From Pseudoips prasinana (taxonomy: Eukaryota > Arthropoda > Insecta > Lepidoptera > Nolidae): a stretch of 64,000 bases of DNA. Positions within the stretch are counted from its first letter, which is position 1; each line of letters starts with the position of its first letter. A program made the translations under genes and the position numbers. Below the pieces are notes generated by a model that saw nothing but the letters and a program-made list of their open reading frames with translations, made no database searches and had not been told where the DNA came from. The stretch spans positions 9,227,001 to 9,291,000 of the forward strand of contig OX621249.1 of assembly GCA_951640165.1 (NCBI GenBank), read 5' to 3'. Shown piece after piece: positions 31,991 through 42,860 of the stretch.

Positions 31991-32423
31991 TAAATACTGG
32001 CGTCTAGATACCAGCCTAGTCCTCCAATTAACGGCTTATATAATCATCCGGTGACGAATTTAAACAAAAAAAATAATAATAATAATAGGGACAGAAAATA
32101 TCTCACCCAAACATTTATTAACTCACATAATCGTCATAAACGGATACTGGTCCAAGTTTCCCAATATATATCGGACTAGTCTGACTTTAGCGCATTCAAT
32201 GGCTACATTATTAGCTACCCTCGGCCGCAAAGTTCTGACATTGAAACTTATTCGTTAGTTACCTCTTCGCCTTTTATAAGTTTTCAATCGAAGAAAACCA
32301 ATATTCGGAGTGTTTTACACAGTCGTATATATACTGTAGACTTAGATGACTAAAGTTTAGTAGTTGACCTACTAAGATATTTCGTTATACCTACCTTACG
32401 GTGATATTAGAATTTAACATGTG
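31991..32423. other. No gene recognised
   Basis: AT-rich with a short AAT repeat near 32074-32088. Confidence 0.4.
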
Positions 32424-32655
32424 AGAAAAGCACGTGTTGGACTAGGGGTTAGTCAACGTGACTGCTAAGCCGCAGGTGGTGGGTTCGATTCCCACCCAGT
32501 ACAAATCCTTGTGAGCACGATTATTTGTTTTGTGTCTGAGTCTGATATATAATATACTATGTATGTTTTTACAAATATGTAAGTATGTTTATCAGTTTTC
32601 AGGTAGCCATAGCAGACTCTACCTAGTTTCGGATCAGATGGCAATTTGTTAGTGC
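32424..32655 (+). mobile_element. SINE-D copy
   Basis: Head GTTGGACTAGGGGTTAGTCA, then GCTAAGCCGCAGGTGGTGGG and B box GGGTTCGATTCCC. The 3' part, with TTTCGGATCAGATGGCAATT, resembles the common 3' region of SINE-B. Other copies are at 54486 and 62108. Confidence 0.75.
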
Positions 32656-32679
32656 CTCCAATAAATTTATTTATTAGTA

Positions 32680-32995
32680 TTATTATATGTATTCCTTTGC
32701 GTCTGTTACAGACGATTTACGGCGCATTGTCTGAGAGACATTTTTTTTGGTGGCTTAACAAACCGATGCAAGAGCGACATAGCCTGCCGCAGGCCTGACT
32801 AGAGAAGTTTGCGGTGGTTGGTGCCGAGCCGCTTTCATGTCGCTTCTGTCTCTTATCAGCAAGTACTCCGAACCAGGCTTCGTCATAGATCTTACGACCC
32901 TCCACTACACGTTTGCGCCATTCAACTCTATTTTCAGCGAGCTTTTCCCAGCTACAGTGGTCAATTTTAAAAGCGGCCATATCCCGCTTGTTGCT
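32680..32995 (-). mobile_element. LINE-Z 3' end with C2H2 finger
   Basis: Minus-strand frame 32980-32717 encodes AAFKIDHCSWEKLAENRVEW, DEAWFGVLADKRQKRHE and a C2H2-type zinc finger, SQACGRLCRSCIGLLSHQKKC. Here the first Cys of the usual F-x-C is replaced by Ser. This tryptophan-rich tail plus finger is the C-terminus of certain non-LTR ORF2 proteins. The 3' part holds the palindrome CGTCTGTTACAGACG. A sister copy is at 54785. Confidence 0.75.
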
Positions 32996-33198
32996 TATTA
33001 TAATACTATATTTATTACTATGATTTATGTATCAGACTATGAGAGTAAAGAAATAGAGAGTGCACTTCTACGTAGTTGTTTAGTCTCTGTGGAAATTGGC
33101 CGCCATATTCGGTGAGGAGCATTATTATTAAATTTAAATATAACTATTACAAAGTAAAGCTATCTGTCACGTAATTTTGTCTTTTTGTTATTACTTAT

Positions 33199-33480
33199 TT
33201 ATTTATTTGGACAACCAGTAGTTGTTACATTGTTTCTTACGTCTAGATTATTAAGTACAAAATTATAATTAAATGCACAACATTTTAAGGTCACAGCATG
33301 CGCATAAATTTCATAACAGTGACACATAAAGCAAAATAAAATTAAATGAAATAAAATATACTACATAAAACAAATAAAATTAAACATATTTTTGACTTAT
33401 CTACAATACTACGTCTAACCGAATTGCTTCCGGTAAAGTAGAAAGTTTCAATAAGAACTAAAGTTTTATTTTATAGAAGA
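33199..33480 (-). mobile_element. LINE 3' UTR with TAAA tail
   Basis: CTTATTTATTTATTTGGAC reads on the minus strand as CCAAATAAATAAATAAG, a common LINE 3' end. The UTR extends rightwards; no ORF seen. Confidence 0.4.
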
Positions 33481-33943
33481 AAACTATGCGACGGATTTTA
33501 ATCCAGTTTTCGCCAACAGATAGTTAGATTTATGAGAACGGTTTTAGAATACAAATTACCTGATTTTGTTGGAAAAAAACAGAAGTGGATCCACTTGCAT
33601 TTTTGAGACCCAAATTTAATCTATAATTTGAGCAAAATACACATTTTATATAAGACCCAAGTTCAGTTCCAACCAGTTTTTCTCAACTATCTTTAGGTGA
33701 TCGGAGAGGTAAAGCACCTAAGAACATGGTAACTCTATAGGTGGGTGACCGCACAAATGGTTTGACTTCTTGATTTTTCCCACCACAAGAATGACTACCT
33801 CGAAGGCTTAGTAGTACTAAATTAACCGCAAATAATGGGTTCCTTGGCTCAACTTCCGGTCCAGCCAAAAAGTGTTATTAGTTTCTTTCTGCCTTGAAGA
33901 ACACCCAGTCAGCACTTTAGAGTATAAAAATTGGAGGTATTAT
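33481..33943. other. No gene recognised
   Basis: A 61-codon minus-strand frame at 33683-33868 has no recognisable domain. Confidence 0.35.
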
Positions 33944-34500
33944 GAAATGAAATGAAATTTATTCAGCACTTGGGTATTAACATACACTTGTACTTGTCAA
34001 GGTCACAATGCAGTACATAAACATAGTGGATAGTATAACATTTACAAAAAAAAATAATTAGTCCGTCCGTGCGGTTTGTTTTATCGCATATAATTTCTGA
34101 AATCCTTAAATAAATAACAAGTTACTAATCTATTATTTTGAAATTTAGTTCTACTATATTAAAATTAAAGAATGGAAGACTAAAGCAAAAAGACGAAATT
34201 CTAAATGAGGGTGTGATCACATGCACGGGATCACCAATCACGCGTTAATGGGCCAAAGCGATCCTAGCCGCTGATGAACCTACCCTAGCTAGCCTGCGGC
34301 TTTCTCTAGCTACCTAGGTGGACGACCCGGAGAAGAAAGCCACAAAGAAACTCCGGGCTTGCTTTTTTCGTCTACTTTTGCTTTCAGTTTACGATTTTTT
34401 TTTAATGTCATGTATTTTACTTACATTGTGATTGGTTGTTATGTAGGTTAATGCACGCACCGAACCGTTGTCATCCAGTGAATCATAATAAAATAAATAA
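33944..34500 (-). mobile_element. LINE-Y 3' region
   Basis: The minus strand ends AATACCCAAGTGCTGAATAA then ATTTCATTTCATTTC. Further in are blocks 'ttagtccgtccgtgcgg', 'cctaccctagctagcctgcg' and 'ctttctctagctacctagg', all shared with 45147-45660. Non-coding tail of a retroposon; the ORF part is not recognised. Confidence 0.65.
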
Positions 34501-34716
34501 GCAATAGCTTATGCTTTGGAAAGTTCTCAAAGTTGTCCACTCTCACTCTCTAGCTGGTCGAGTTTGAAATTAGTCCCATCGTCGGACTATTCGAGTAAGA
34601 GTAGGAAAGTGAATCAGTAATTTTCCGCTGATATTTGTGCAGTTTAATATGTGTTCTTTAGTCGGCTAGTCTTCAGTGTGATTCATACTTTAGTCTTAAA
34701 CCTAAAAAGCACAAAT
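34501..34716. other. Unassigned
   Basis: No supported feature. Confidence 0.3.
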
Positions 34717-35042
34717 CTATACTCTATACAAATAAATAAAATTGGAGTGTCTGTTTGTAATATTGAAATAACCGGTTTTTACTACATTAATATGAATATA
34801 TATACGGTACATACACCAAAATGACATTTTTTTACAATTTTTGTCTGTCTGTCTGTCTGTTTGTTCCGGCTAATCTCTGAAATGGCTGCACCGATTTTGA
34901 TGGGACTTTTATTGGCTGATGCAATAAGCTGATGTAATAAGGAGTAACTTAGGCTACTTTTATTTTATAAAAAGTCTTTTATTTTACAAGAAAAACCAAA
35001 TAAACTAATTTACACGCGGACGAAGTCGTGGGCACAGCTAGT
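34717..35042 (+). mobile_element. Helitron-like element (type C)
   Basis: Starts 'tctatactctatacaaataa', includes a GTCTGTCTGTCTGTCTGTTTG run and GTTCCGGCTAATCTCTGAAA, and ends GACGAAGTCGTGGGCACAGC plus TAGT. Same terminal rule as types A and B. Confidence 0.75.
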
Positions 35043-35499
35043 ATTAAATATAAAAAGAGAGTACCCATTCTACCGTAAACAAAATTGACATAACTATTAT
35101 AACTTGCCGAGCTCAACGATACTCTTCAAGCTACGTAATATGAAGGGTTAGAGTGATTGGCTAATATCATGCCTCACTTATCTTCTCGCAATTTCGTTGC
35201 AAAGAGCAGATGGTGAAATCGTTCGATCAATTTGCTAACTTTATACAAAAAGTGGATATTATGACGTCATACGACAGTGACGTCATAGGAACTTTGTCTC
35301 AGGTTAAGACGTTAGTGGGCAGATACTGATTATTGATTTTTAGTATCACAGATTTTTTTTCTAAACTGTAAAACTGTATTTTCTTCTAGTGTTCTACCAC
35401 TATCAGAGTGGCTTTGCGGCAACTGTTTCAGTCAATGATTTATTGAATTATAAATTTGGACATTTAATTTGTAAATCTATATCTGTACATCTTCTTTCA
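35043..35499. other. No gene; two TGACGTCA sites
   Basis: TGACGTCA occurs at about 35261 and 35279, in text weakly similar to 17036-17100. No coding frame. Confidence 0.35.
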
Positions 35500-35800
35500 T
35501 CTTATCTTACATATAATCTTACATATAAATAAAATTGGAGTGTCTGTTTGTAATATTTAAATAACCGTTTTTTACTACGTGTACATGAATATATATACGG
35601 TACATACACCAAATTAACATTTTTTACCATTTTTGCCTGTCTGTCTATCTGTCTGTTTTGTTCCGGCTAATCTCTGTAATGGCTTGACAGATTTTGACGG
35701 GGCTTTTATTGGTAGGTAGCTGATGTAATAAGTCGTAACTTAGGCTACGTTTATTTTAGAAAACATCATTTATTTTAGAAAAAACGTATAAAATACTAAA
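35500..35800 (+). mobile_element. Helitron-like type C, 3' end missing
   Basis: Matches 34717-35042 through 'taacttaggctacgtttatt' but lacks the CACAGCTAGT terminus. It is cut at 35800/35801, exactly where the large inverted duplication begins. Confidence 0.75.
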
Positions 35801-35950
35801 CTCGAACAATACGCTCAGGATACCGTTAGTGCTGAGTGTATTGTCCGAGCGGTGGGACTCGGCGATGTTGGAGAGGTGGATGCACCTGCACGCCAGTTCG
35901 TCGTGCAGGTGCATCCATTAGTATCCACAAAATTTCACATTTACATCCAT

Positions 35951-36011
35951 TAGTATATCCACAAAAGTATTTCGAGGAAATAAAAGTATTTCCTCGAAAT
36001 ACTTTTATTTA
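35951..36011. repeat. Hairpin inside the left arm
   Basis: AAAAGTATTTCGAGGAAAT and ATTTCCTCGAAATACTTTT form a 19-bp stem around a short loop near 35965-36006. The mirror copy is at about 41012-41053. Confidence 0.85.
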
Positions 36012-37216
36012 TTTAACCGCTAAACCAAACCCTACCTACTCAAGAAGTAGCAAGAGAATATGTTCATAAAAATACTCGGTTTCAATGAAAATATATATGA
36101 AAGATTATTACTCATAATAATTCTAATAGAATGTGACACGTAGTTTTTCTCAGTCCAGACCACTTAAGGTGTCAAAATTATCCCTTATAAATGTGGCAAA
36201 AAGATCCTGTTTTATTACACTACGAGATACCGCTAGATAAATTTATTTGATTGTAAACCCTCTTTTATTGCAAATAACACTTACACAAAACCTTTTAAAG
36301 AACAAAACTATTCCATTCCATTACTAGAATACAAAAAAAAATATGTAACTTTCTACAGAACCCAAAAGCGGGTCCTCTTTATCCACAAAAATTCAAGTGG
36401 CCATTTCATTGAATACAAACGGTCTTGTCGCCGACAAATCCAGTAAATGGATTGAGGTTTTTTGTTGTTGTATATTTATTGCCGATCTTGTAGACCAGGT
36501 TATTGGATGGATCTTTTGAGAAAATGAAATGCTCGTAATCGAAAGCACAAATTTGAAATTGAATGTGGATTAAAATTCCGATTCTAAGCAAAAATATCTT
36601 TAAGTTTTTTTTACTCTGGAATTGTTTCTGGTCTTCATCACATATTTAAAATCATTACTTCTTCACAACAAAACGGCAAGACAGACAGACAGAGTTAGTT
36701 TGGCAGATAGTAAGGATAACATAACATATAATAATATATTATATATAACATAATATTTACTACGCCACACTAAGATAGCTGAACAGGGCATACGATATGT
36801 ATGCTTTCTATTACAATAGACCATCGATTAAACTTAAAATCACTTGATCTTGGTACTCTCTTTTAACCCGTTTATTTACTAGACGACTTAAGAAGGAACA
36901 GTAAACTTGCAACGGTAAAACTATTGTTGTCCATTACATTCGTAGTCACTTAAGTTAACTCTCTTGTTACGAGATCACTTTACAAAGAACAGCAGACTGT
37001 GAAAGTAAACTGGTTGCTGTCCGTAATATCTGGATTAAATCAACTATATGACGACACTACACATTTAGAGCTCCAAAGTAATTGGCTTTGATTATCGCTG
37101 ACAGCACTATGTGTTACTATAATTACAGTTTGTTGGCGCACGAAACAGACTGACAGACTCCGCATGATGTGGATCACGGCTAACTTAAAGCAAATCAGTC
37201 TATAAGATACTTTCGT

Positions 37217-38068
37217 GTGCGGGTAACCGGCGCGTTACACCGGCTGTTGCCGAACCTCGGGGGTCCACGGGAAGAAGTTCGCCGCCTCTACGGAGGTGTC
37301 GTGCGATCCATGGCTCTTTACGGGGCGCCCGTCTGGTCTGAACGCCTGACGGGCGCCTCCCGCTGCAGAGCTATTTTGAACAGCCTGCAGCATGTGGTGG
37401 CCATACGGATCGCACGAGGATACCGAACGGTATCCTTTGAGGCGGCGACACTCCTGGCGCGCCTCCCGCCGCTTGATCTCCTGGCGGCAGTCGACGCAAC
37501 GGTTTACACCGAGATCCGCGTCCGCCGGGAGAGCGGTGAGGCGCCAGAGCAGACGCTCGTTGCCTATAGGCGGGATGCACACCGGCGCGTACTAACACAG
37601 TGGCGCGCACGGCTGGAGTTGCGCCTGAACGCGCGCCAACGTGCCGTCGGTGCTATCCTGCCTCACCTCGAGGCCTGGGTGGGAAGGAAGGGTGGTTACG
37701 TCACCTACAGACTGACTCAGATACTCACCGGACACGGGTGTTTCGGTGAGTATCTGTGCCGGATCGGTCGAGAAGCGACGACACATTGTCACCATTGCGG
37801 GAGCGACCTGGACTCTGCCCAGTATACGCTGGAGGAGAGCCCGGCCTGGGAGGCCGAGAGACGAGTCCTGGTCGCTGAGATCGGACGGGATCTTTCGCCG
37901 CCAGCAGTCGTGCATGCGATGCTGGCTGGCGACTCCACCAAATGGGACGCCGTGGTCTCCTTCTGTGAGGCAGTTTTGCTGCAGAAGGAGGCCGCCGAAC
38001 GGGATCGGGAACGAGCCGATCCCGCTCGTAGGCGGAGGAGGTGTCGGGGTGGCGGTGGCAGCCGTTAG
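37217..38068 (+). pseudogene. R1-like LINE ORF2, C-terminal 283 codons (left copy)
   Basis: Encodes the region downstream of the reverse transcriptase core of an R1-clade LINE: VTGALHRLLPNLGG, VRRLYGGVVRSMALYGAPVW, AIRIARGYRTVSFEAATLLA, LAAVDATVYTEIRVRRE and YVTYRLTQILTGHGCFGEYL. It then has the cysteine motif CHHCGSDLDSAQYTLEESPAW and an Arg-rich end. In the family this motif usually reads CxxC...H...C; here Tyr and Ser stand where His and the last Cys are expected. No endonuclease or YADD block is upstream, so it is a 5'-truncated remnant; the Met shown is not a true start. GC content is much higher than the surroundings. Apparently identical to the minus-strand copy at 38950. Confidence 0.8.
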
Positions 38069-38129
38069 CCCAATTGATAAATCTTTCCTTCTTACTTTTA
38101 AAAAAGACAAAGCTCGCAAAGACCAATTA

Positions 38130-38300
38130 ATACCTGCATTGCGGGGTACTTTACAAACATATAATTTACGGACATAAAGCCACCGAGACTTAGAAAAACG
38201 ACTTACCTATGGATCAATCATCACCTTATTGATAATCGAACCTGGGACACGAAGTGGTCAGGTGTCTGCTAGATTCAACAGCGCGGTCAAAAACCACTGT
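38130..38300 (-). mobile_element. SINE-C fragment
   Basis: Minus-strand match to SINE-C: 'gcggggtactttacaaac', 'ggacataaagccaccgagac' and 'aatcgaacctgggacacg' (B box region). Confidence 0.6.
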
Positions 38301-38397
38301 GTGTATGTAAAATAAAAATTCCACAATAAACAGTATAAAAGGTCCCTTAGATGCGGTAGCCTCTCTTTGTGTACATACTAATATTAATACATACAAT

Positions 38398-38463
38398 TAT
38401 GGAGATATTGGGGGAGGCCTTTGTCCAGCAGTGAATGTCTTTCGGCGGATATGATGATGATGA
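38398..38463 (+). mobile_element. RTE 3' tail
   Basis: GGGGGAGGCCTTTGTCCAGC, GTCTTTCGGCGGATATGATG and ATGATGAT. Only the last ~65 bp of the LINE. Confidence 0.8.
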
Positions 38464-38589
38464 TACCTTCGACAAAGATAGATTTTTCAGTAATTTATTG
38501 GTATTTTCTATAGTATAAGAATTCAATTACAATCCAGTTTAGGTTACAAACTTGGACTCAACAATAACAAACCATGTTCTTGTTAACTA

Positions 38590-39805
38590 AACTTCGACTC
38601 AGGTCTTGAAGGTGATGGTGGTTGCGGCGCGTTCGCGTGTCTGCGGGTGGGTATGTCGGACTTGCACCGACTAAACCTACCTGCCGTGGACTTCTCTTGG
38701 CGCCTGATGGGGGAGTCCCGGGAACGCGGGTATGCTGCTCCGGTACCCCCCTTTTGCGCCATGTCCCAGATGGTCGGGTAACGTACCCTGGGAGGGCTCC
38801 TTTGGATTGCCCTCCCCTATTGCCGACTCCTGCCAGTACGGCACAGCGACTGCGCCACAAACAGATCGCTGTCATCCCGGAGCCGCTTGTACGTGGCGGC
38901 AGTAGAGGACACTTCTCACACTGCCGCCGCGGCCCCGAGGGGAGTTGGGCTAACGGCTGCCACCGCCACCCCGACACCTCCTCCGCCTACGAGCGGGATC
39001 GGCTCGTTCCCGATCCCGTTCGGCGGCCTCCTTCTGCAGCAAAACTGCCTCACAGAAGGAGACCACGGCGTCCCATTTGGTGGAGTCGCCAGCCAGCATC
39101 GCATGCACGACTGCTGGCGGCGAAAGATCCCGTCCGATCTCAGCGACCAGGACTCGTCTCTCGGCCTCCCAGGCCGGGCTCTCCTCCAGCGTATACTGGG
39201 CAGAGTCCAGGTCGCTCCCGCAATGGTGACAATGTGTCGTCGCTTCTCGACCGATCCGGCACAGATACTCACCGAAACACCCGTGTCCGGTGAGTATCTG
39301 AGTCAGTCTGTAGGTGACGTAACCACCCTTCCTTCCCACCCAGGCCTCGAGGTGAGGCAGGATAGCACCGACGGCACGTTGGCGCGCGTTCAGGCGCAAC
39401 TCCAGCCGTGCGCGCCACTGTGTTAGTACGCGCCGGTGTGCATCCCGCCTATAGGCAACGAGCGTCTGCTCTGGCGCCTCACCGCTCTCCCGGCGGACGC
39501 GGATCTCGGTGTAAACCGTTGCGTCGACTGCCGCCAGGAGATCAAGCGGCGGGAGGCGCGCCAGGAGTGTCGCCGCCTCAAAGGATACCGTTCGGTATCC
39601 TCGTGCGATCCGTATGGCCACCACATGCTGCAGGCTGTTCAAAATAGCTCTGCAGCGGGAGGCGCCCGTCAGGCGTTCAGACCAGACGGGCGCCCCGTAA
39701 AGAGCCATGGATCGCACGACACCTCCGTAGAGGCGGCGAACTTCTTCCCGTGGACCCCCGAGGTTCGGCAACAGCCGGTGTAACGCGCCGGTTACCCGCA
39801 CACGA
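38590..39805 (-). mobile_element. R1-like LINE, 5'-truncated, with 3' UTR
   Basis: The original-looking copy: the ORF remnant (39801-38950) plus about 355 bp of GC-rich 3' UTR reaching towards 38590. The 5' truncation falls near 39805, beyond which the sequence becomes AT-rich. The target duplication could not be identified. Confidence 0.7.
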
Positions 39806-41217
39806 AAGTATCTTATAGACTGATTTGCTTTAAGTTAGCCGTGATCCACATCATGCGGAGTCTGTCAGTCTGTTTCGTGCGCCAACAAACTGTAATTATA
39901 GTAACACATAGTGCTGTCAGCGATAATCAAAGCCAATTACTTTGGAGCTCTAAATGTGTAGTGTCGTCATATAGTTGATTTAATCCAGATATTACGGACA
40001 GCAACCAGTTTACTTTCACAGTCTGCTGTTCTTTGTAAAGTGATCTCGTAACAAGAGAGTTAACTTAAGTGACTACGAATGTAATGGACAACAATAGTTT
40101 TACCGTTGCAAGTTTACTGTTCCTTCTTAAGTCGTCTAGTAAATAAACGGGTTAAAAGAGAGTACCAAGATCAAGTGATTTTAAGTTTAATCGATGGTCT
40201 ATTGTAATAGAAAGCATACATATCGTATGCCCTGTTCAGCTATCTTAGTGTGGCGTAGTAAATATTATGTTATATATAATATATTATTATATGTTATGTT
40301 ATCCTTACTATCTGCCAAACTAACTCTGTCTGTCTGTCTTGCCGTTTTGTTGTGAAGAAGTAATGATTTTAAATATGTGATGAAGACCAGAAACAATTCC
40401 AGAGTAAAAAAAACTTAAAGATATTTTTGCTTAGAATCGGAATTTTAATCCACATTCAATTTCAAATTTGTGCTTTCGATTACGAGCATTTCATTTTCTC
40501 AAAAGATCCATCCAATAACCTGGTCTACAAGATCGGCAATAAATATACAACAACAAAAAACCTCAATCCATTTACTGGATTTGTCGGCGACAAGACCGTT
40601 TGTATTCAATGAAATGGCCACTTGAATTTTTGTGGAAAAAGAGGACCCGCTTTTGGGTTCTGTAGAAAGTTACATATTTTTTTTTGTATTCTAGTAATGG
40701 AATGGAATAGTTTTGTTCTTTAAAAGGTTTTGTGTAAGTGTTATTTGCAATAAAAGAGGGTTTACAATCAAATAAATTTATCTAGCGGTATCTCGTAGTG
40801 TAATAAAACAGGATCTTTTTGCCACATTTATAAGGGATAATTTTGACACCTTAAGTGGTCTGGACTGAGAAAAACTACGTGTCACATTCTATTAGAATTA
40901 TTATGAGTAATAATCTTTCATATATATTTTCATTGAAACCGAGTATTTTTATGAACATATTCTCTTGCTACTTCTTGAGTAGGTAGGGTTTGGTTTAGCG
41001 GTTAAATAAATAAAAGTATTTCGAGGAAATACTTTTATTTCCTCGAAATACTTTTGTGGATATACTAATGGATGTAAATGTGAAATTTTGTGGATACTAA
41101 TGGATGCACCTGCACGACGAACTGGCGTGCAGGTGCATCCACCTCTCCAACATCGCCGAGTCCCACCGCTCGGACAATACACTCAGCACTAACGGTATCC
41201 TGAGCGTATTGTTCGAG
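38945..41217 (-). repeat. Right arm of the 2,273-bp inverted duplication
   Basis: Inverted counterpart of 35801-38073. Sequence continuity on both sides (3' UTR inward, hairpin partner outward) suggests this arm is the source and the left arm the copy. Confidence 0.95.
38950..39801 (-). pseudogene. R1-like LINE ORF2, C-terminal 283 codons (right copy)
   Basis: Same 283 residues as the plus-strand copy at 37217, including the altered cysteine motif, so the duplication happened after the ORF had already lost its His and Cys ligands. Here the ORF continues into its native GC-rich 3' UTR. The reverse transcriptase core, endonuclease and ORF1 are absent. The R1-clade assignment rests on the overall C-terminal pattern. 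Confidence 0.8.
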
Positions 41218-41270
41218 CGGTGGGACTCGGCGATGTTGGAGAGGTGGATGCACCTGCACGCCAGTTCGTC
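41116..41270. repeat. Long hairpin, 71-bp stem, at the outer end of the right arm
   Basis: 41116-41186 and 41200-41270 are inverted copies (2 mismatches) around a 13-nt loop at 41187-41199. Each stem holds GACGAACTGGCGTGCAGG and CATCGCCGAGTCCCACCGC. A second small hairpin (ATGCACCTGCAC / GTGCAGGTGCAT) sits at its left base. The large duplication ends at 41217, inside the right stem. One strand stays open for 60 codons (41104-41286) but this follows from the repeat and has no known domain. Confidence 0.93.
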
Positions 41271-42860
41271 ACCATTTGTTAAGTAAGTGATGTATCTATT
41301 AATTCTAACTTAAATTTGTTTTATTTTTAGTATTTGTTATTTATATTATTTTATTTTCAATTGAATAATTTTAGTGAATAATATGTACATTTATATTTAA
41401 TAATTTGTAGTGTTGGATATGGGAATAATTTCCTGAAATAAAATTATCATTATTATTATTATACCTAGCATTTAATTTATTTATAAGTATCTCTCTTTTT
41501 AATATAATTACTATTTTTAACTCTTCTCAATTCTTTATTGCATTACACAATGTATGCATAAAAGTTGGTAGACATAATAAGGTTAGTATCAATTGTGGAT
41601 CCTGCAGGGTACAACACAGATTTAGGAGAAAGATATTATTATGTATACCTACATAAAGTAGAATCTCATATAATTATTGCGACATTACACTCTAGAGAAA
41701 CTCTAGTATCAACTTAATATGTATCCACTCTAAACCACTTAAAGTATTGCTAAAAATGCGCTTTTATATTTTTAATGTCGAGTTATTAGAACAGTAAACA
41801 TTGATATAATTTCATTTGTAATACGTGATTTTAAAGTGAGAAGTAAGAATGTTATTTAATTGTATGTTGATATCCATTATAAGATTATAGATATTAATTA
41901 ACACCGTTATATTTGCATCTCTTTTTTATTGAATATGAATGAGCTTTTGCTAATTAATTTCCACGAAGTTTGGTTGTTCAATATCGTTATTACGGCACGA
42001 TACCTATATAGAAATAAAAAAAAATGAGAAGAGAATAAAACTACTATGTTTATGAGGTGGGAAATTCTAGTTTTATACTTTTCAATAAAGGTTCTTCGTA
42101 GTTTTAGTAACTTTTTATGTTATTTCAATATTTTTGTGCTCTGACACTTAGTTGTAATATTTGTACATTGAGTCTCATAATATCGCTTGTGTAATAGCCT
42201 CCCATTTGTAACACAATTAAAGACATTACGTGCGTACGTATATATACATATATAGAATATGATCTTAATAATCCTTATTTTGAAACCAATCATGATATGA
42301 TTATTACAAAAGAAATGAGTTCTAAAACTCACCTATAAAATCCCATTTGTCATTTTATGATAGCACTAATCAGAATACACTAGATTTAAAAAATTGGTTC
42401 AGTTGTCTAGGATATACGACGGCACCGATAAACATATAAAATTTCAAACAACTTCCAGATTTTTGGCCAAAATACTAATGGATCTTCATGGATAGATAAA
42501 TTATTTACAAATTATACTTTGTAACTTTGACACTTATTACATAAAAACCTTCATATCTTATGATTTTGTTGCTCATTGTACTTATTCTAGTATATATATT
42601 CTACGGATATAAACTGTCCAGATGATATAGATACAGTAAGAACCCTTTACATCCCACGCGGGATTTAAATCCAATTCAATTAGAACACAACTCCAACCAG
42701 AAGTATGCCAATCTGTTAGTAGAGGCATAAGTACCCTCTTCATACGACTCAATGCGATTCTTTATTGGTTCAGGGTAACTGTGACGTCATTACTTCTTAT
42801 CTATTGCGTTCTATGTTGAGTTATTACTAGAGATTGTGCCAAGTTACAGTAATAATAGTG
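41271..42860. other. No gene recognised
   Basis: AT-rich throughout, no supported ORF or repeat. Confidence 0.4.

Larger units (their letters stand above)
35801..38073 (+). repeat. Left arm of a 2,273-bp inverted duplication
   Basis: Each base n pairs with base 77018-n of the opposite strand from 35801/41217 inward to 38073/38945, with no insertion or deletion. In the parts compared by eye I found one mismatch (36381 versus 40637). The arm carries a hairpin-rich outer end, about 1.1 kb of unassigned AT-rich DNA (36060-37205) and the 283-codon R1-like ORF. The boundary at 38073 lies just after the ORF stop, so this copy lacks the GC-rich 3' region present next to the right arm. Confidence 0.95.
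38074..38944. other. Spacer between the inverted arms (871 bp)
   Basis: Contains, in order, a SINE-C fragment, an RTE tail, a short AT-rich piece, and the GC-rich 3' region (about 38590-38944) continuous with the right-arm R1-like remnant. Confidence 0.8.

Noticed and set aside
37235..39783. Many overlapping frames in the R1-like region on the opposite strands
   Set aside because: Shadows of the GC-rich LINE remnant; the 283-codon frames alone show LINE motifs.
41104..41286. 60-codon frame possibly encoding a captured gene exon, followed by a GTAAGT donor-like site
   Set aside because: The frame spans the arms of a hairpin and I recognise no domain; the splice site match is too weak on its own.
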